Assembly: GCA_947303535.1 (NCBI GenBank)
Contig: CAMYYQ010000065.1
Location: 1-6,459, forward strand
From: an uncultured Ruminococcus sp.
GTDB lineage: Bacteria; Bacillota_A; Clostridia; Oscillospirales; Ruminococcaceae
Length of the DNA: 6,459 nt
Direction: 5' to 3'
In this document: positions 4,507 through 6,459 of the stretch, piece after piece
How positions within the stretch are numbered: the stretch's first letter is position 1
How the letters are laid out: every line of letters begins with the position of its first letter
The notes under the pieces: model-generated
The model's database searches: none
Told to the model about the DNA's origin: nothing
Seen by the model: the letters and a program-made list of their open reading frames with translations, nothing else
Program-made: the position numbers and the translations under genes

Positions 4507-6459
4507 TTAACCAAGTACTACGTTTATCTCGTTTACAGCAGCAAGCTTATCGGCAGGAACATAGTTGCCTGTCAGCTTTTCGCCGTTGAGAGTGATCTCC
4601 TTAACACCGCTCTGAACGTGTGCGGAGTTGTCGATATTGATGTTGAGCTTCTTGCCGCGGAAGTTCTTCTCGATCTTGAAGCCGTCCCACTTAGCAGGGA
4701 TAGACGGAGCGATAGTAAGACCGTTAAGGTCAGGACGCATACCGCAGATACCCTCAACACAGCCAACCATTACGGTTGAAGCTGTACCTGTGAGCCAGTG
4801 AACGTGTGAACGTCCCTCGTATGGTGAAGCCTTTGACTCGGTGAACTGACCGTGAACGTATGGCTCCATAACACGTATCTCAGCCTTATCGTTCATTGCA
4901 GCAGGTGAGCTTTCGAGGAAGTACTCGAATGCGCGGTCACCGTGACCGAGGAGAGACTCGGCAAGTATGAGCCAGCCCTGAGACTGTGAGAAGATACCGC
5001 CGTTTTCCTTTGTATCAAGGTTGAATACCTGCATGAGCGCACCCTTGAAGTGGTGGTACTTGTAAGGTGGTTCAAGGAGCTTAGCACCGTAAGGTGTATT
5101 GAGTATATCGTGAACGCTGTTCATAGCCTTTTCAGCCTGCTCGTCGGAAGCGAAGCGTGAAATTACGCTCCAGCTCTGAGGATTGAGCCACATATTAGCC
5201 TCAGGATCCTTCTTAGCGCCAACGATAACGCCGTCTTCACGGATACCGCGGATAAATCTGTCCTCGTCCCAGCACTTTTCGAGAGCTGCGCCCAGCTTCT
5301 TCTGAGCGCCGTCGAGGTAAGCTATATAATCTGTGTCGTTCTTGTCCTTAGCCATGTCGCGCATAACGTTCATAGCGTAGTAGAGCTGGAATGCAACGAA
5401 TGTGGACTCGCCCTTTGCACCGAGACGGAGACAGTCGTTCCAGTCAGCGTGGAGACCAGCAGGCATATCGTGGTCGCCGAGACGCTCCATAGAGAAGCGG
5501 ATAGCGTTCTTGAGGTGCTCGTAAACTGTAGCCTTTCCGCCGCCCTCTTCTGCGTAGGTGATAACTTCATCGAGGAAGCCCTTGTTGCCGCTTTCACCCA
5601 GGTACTTAACGATAGTCGGGAAGAGCCAGAGTGCATCGTCAGCACGGTAGGACGGGTGGCCTGTTTCCTTAGCGTAAACGCTGTGCTCGTCATTCTCGTC
5701 AGGACAAGTTTCGTGACCTGCGTTGTGATCGAACTTAACAAGCGGAAGTCCGCCGCCGTTGCTTACCTGAGCGGAAAGCATGAAGCGAATCTTCTCAGCA
5801 GCCATTTCGGGATCAAGGTGTATGATACCCTGTATATCCTGAACTGTATCGCGGTAGCCGTAGCCGTTTCTCAGACCGCAGTATATGAATGAAGCTGCTC
5901 TTGACCAAATGAAAGTAATGAAGCACTGATAAGCGTTCCATACATTTATCATGTTGTTGAACTCGTCGGAAGGAGTCTCTACCTTGAAGTTTGAGAGCTG
6001 ACCGTGCCAGTAGTCCTTGAGCTGTTTAACTTCTGCATCTACCTTGCCTGCTGCCTTGTATTCCTCAAGTATAGCAGCAGCCTCGGGATCCTTGCGCTCG
6101 CCAAGTACGAAAACGAATTCCTTTGTCTCGCCGGGAGCAAGTGTGATATCGCTCTGGAGAGCTCCGCAGGAGTTGGAGTTATAGTTCATAACGCCGCTGC
6201 ACTTGCCGTTCTCGACAGCTATAGGATTTGCATATGTTCTGTAAGGTCCTATGAAGCTGTCAAGGTTTCCGTTATAGGCATCAACCTTTGCACCCGCAAG
6301 ACCGAAGAATCTCTCCCTGTTGTTGGAGCCGGTAGAGTCCTTTCCGGAGTTTTCATTAATATGCTCAAGGATCTTGTTGCCCTCGAAGGAGGTTCTCGAA
6401 ATAAAGAGGGTATACTGAAGGTTAACATGATCCTGGTTGTAGTTGCTCTCGTTGGTAAA
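4507..6459 (-). CDS. GH94 inverting glycoside phosphorylase, chitobiose-phosphorylase-like; N-terminus beyond the right edge
   Basis: GH94 enzymes split a beta-linked disaccharide with inorganic phosphate, giving a sugar 1-phosphate and a free sugar in the cytoplasm. The visible 650 residues run open from the edge with no stop, so the ATG at 6189 is internal. Family members are about 800 residues, so roughly 150 are missing. Counting from the first visible codon: end of the N-terminal beta-sandwich (1-125), linker helices, then the (alpha/alpha)6 barrel with SRAAS near 187-190, GYRDTVQD (201-208), YRADDALWLFP, HADWNDCL with the presumed general acid Asp339 (codon 5443-5445), ENGGIF (485-490) and WLTGTA (555-560), which belongs to the phosphate site. 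The C-terminal beta-domain ends VNEINVVLG. NPIAVENGKCSG, GYRDTVQD, VYEHLK and GVKEITLNGE recall Vibrio chitobiose phosphorylase more than Clostridium cellobiose phosphorylase, which has FRDSNQD and a longer insert after ADWNDCLNLN. Family is certain; substrate is open. There is no signal peptide information because the N-terminus is not seen. Confidence 0.93.
   Translation of the reverse strand, partial: FTNESNYNQDHVNLQYTLFISRTSFEGNKILEHINENSGKDSTGSNNRERFFGLAGAKVDAYNGNLDSFIGPYRTYANPIAVENGKCSGVMNYNSNSCGALQSDITLAPGETKEFVFVLGERKDPEAAAILEEYKAAGKVDAEVKQLKDYWHGQLSNFKVETPSDEFNNMINVWNAYQCFITFIWSRAASFIYCGLRNGYGYRDTVQDIQGIIHLDPEMAAEKIRFMLSAQVSNGGGLPLVKFDHNAGHETCPDENDEHSVYAKETGHPSYRADDALWLFPTIVKYLGESGNKGFLDEVITYAEEGGGKATVYEHLKNAIRFSMERLGDHDMPAGLHADWNDCLRLGAKGESTFVAFQLYYAMNVMRDMAKDKNDTDYIAYLDGAQKKLGAALEKCWDEDRFIRGIREDGVIVGAKKDPEANMWLNPQSWSVISRFASDEQAEKAMNSVHDILNTPYGAKLLEPPYKYHHFKGALMQVFNLDTKENGGIFSQSQGWLILAESLLGHGDRAFEYFLESSPAAMNDKAEIRVMEPYVHGQFTESKASPYEGRSHVHWLTGTASTVMVGCVEGICGMRPDLNGLTIAPSIPAKWDGFKIEKNFRGKKLNINIDNSAHVQSGVKEITLNGEKLTGNYVPADKLAAVNEINVVLG

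Noticed and set aside
5449..5892. 147-residue open frame on the plus strand
   Set aside because: It lies wholly antisense to the GH94 catalytic domain, whose motifs are unmistakable.

Overview
The window reads as chromosomal DNA of a gut or rumen clostridium, most likely Ruminococcus or a close Oscillospiraceae relative. This rests on the moderate GC content, the style of the Mfd and lipoprotein sequences, a GH94 disaccharide phosphorylase, and short GTAGGG-headed palindromic repeats. It is a judgement from familiarity, not from a search.

Layout. Positions 2-1794 (+) hold the central and C-terminal part of mfd, the transcription-repair coupling factor, entering from the left edge. The gene is broken: about 150 nt (roughly 48 codons) that should separate the RNA-polymerase-interaction region from the helicase motor are missing at about 254-268. 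The reading frame shifts there and the start of the Walker A region is lost. Positions 1795-2008 are intergenic and carry a strong extended -10 promoter, a small leader hairpin and a good RBS. Positions 2009-3136 (+) encode a secreted lipoprotein with a beta-rich, possibly carbohydrate-binding domain and a long C-terminal coiled coil. It ends at a strong, probably bidirectional terminator (3142-3172).

Positions 3176-4056 (-) form a compact three-gene operon: two related small membrane proteins sharing the N-terminal signature MNKEEIL-KSR, then a 70-residue XRE/Cro-type DNA-binding protein whose start overlaps the previous stop (ATGA). The operon is driven by a consensus promoter (TTGACA, 17 bp, TATAAT). 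One CAAGT-N2-ACTTG palindrome lies in the spacer, a second lies at the start of transcription, and a degenerate copy lies upstream. The natural reading is an autoregulated cassette in which the XRE protein represses its own operon.

Positions 4220-4428 are a cluster of five short palindromes sharing a TGTAGGG head but with different stems, three in one orientation and two in the other. They look like a family of REP-like elements whose stems vary while pairing is kept. Next come a perfect 12-bp terminator hairpin (4436-4462) and a six-copy heptamer tandem repeat (4462-4503) that runs up to the stop codon of the last gene. Positions 4507-6459 (-) encode 650 residues of a GH94 inverting glycoside phosphorylase, complete at its C-terminus and cut by the right edge at its N-terminus. 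Its motifs recall N,N'-diacetylchitobiose phosphorylase more than classical cellobiose phosphorylase.

The genes do not form one pathway. The most notable items are the mfd lesion, the self-contained XRE/membrane-protein cassette with its operators, and the repeat-dense 290-bp strip between that cassette and the GH94 gene.
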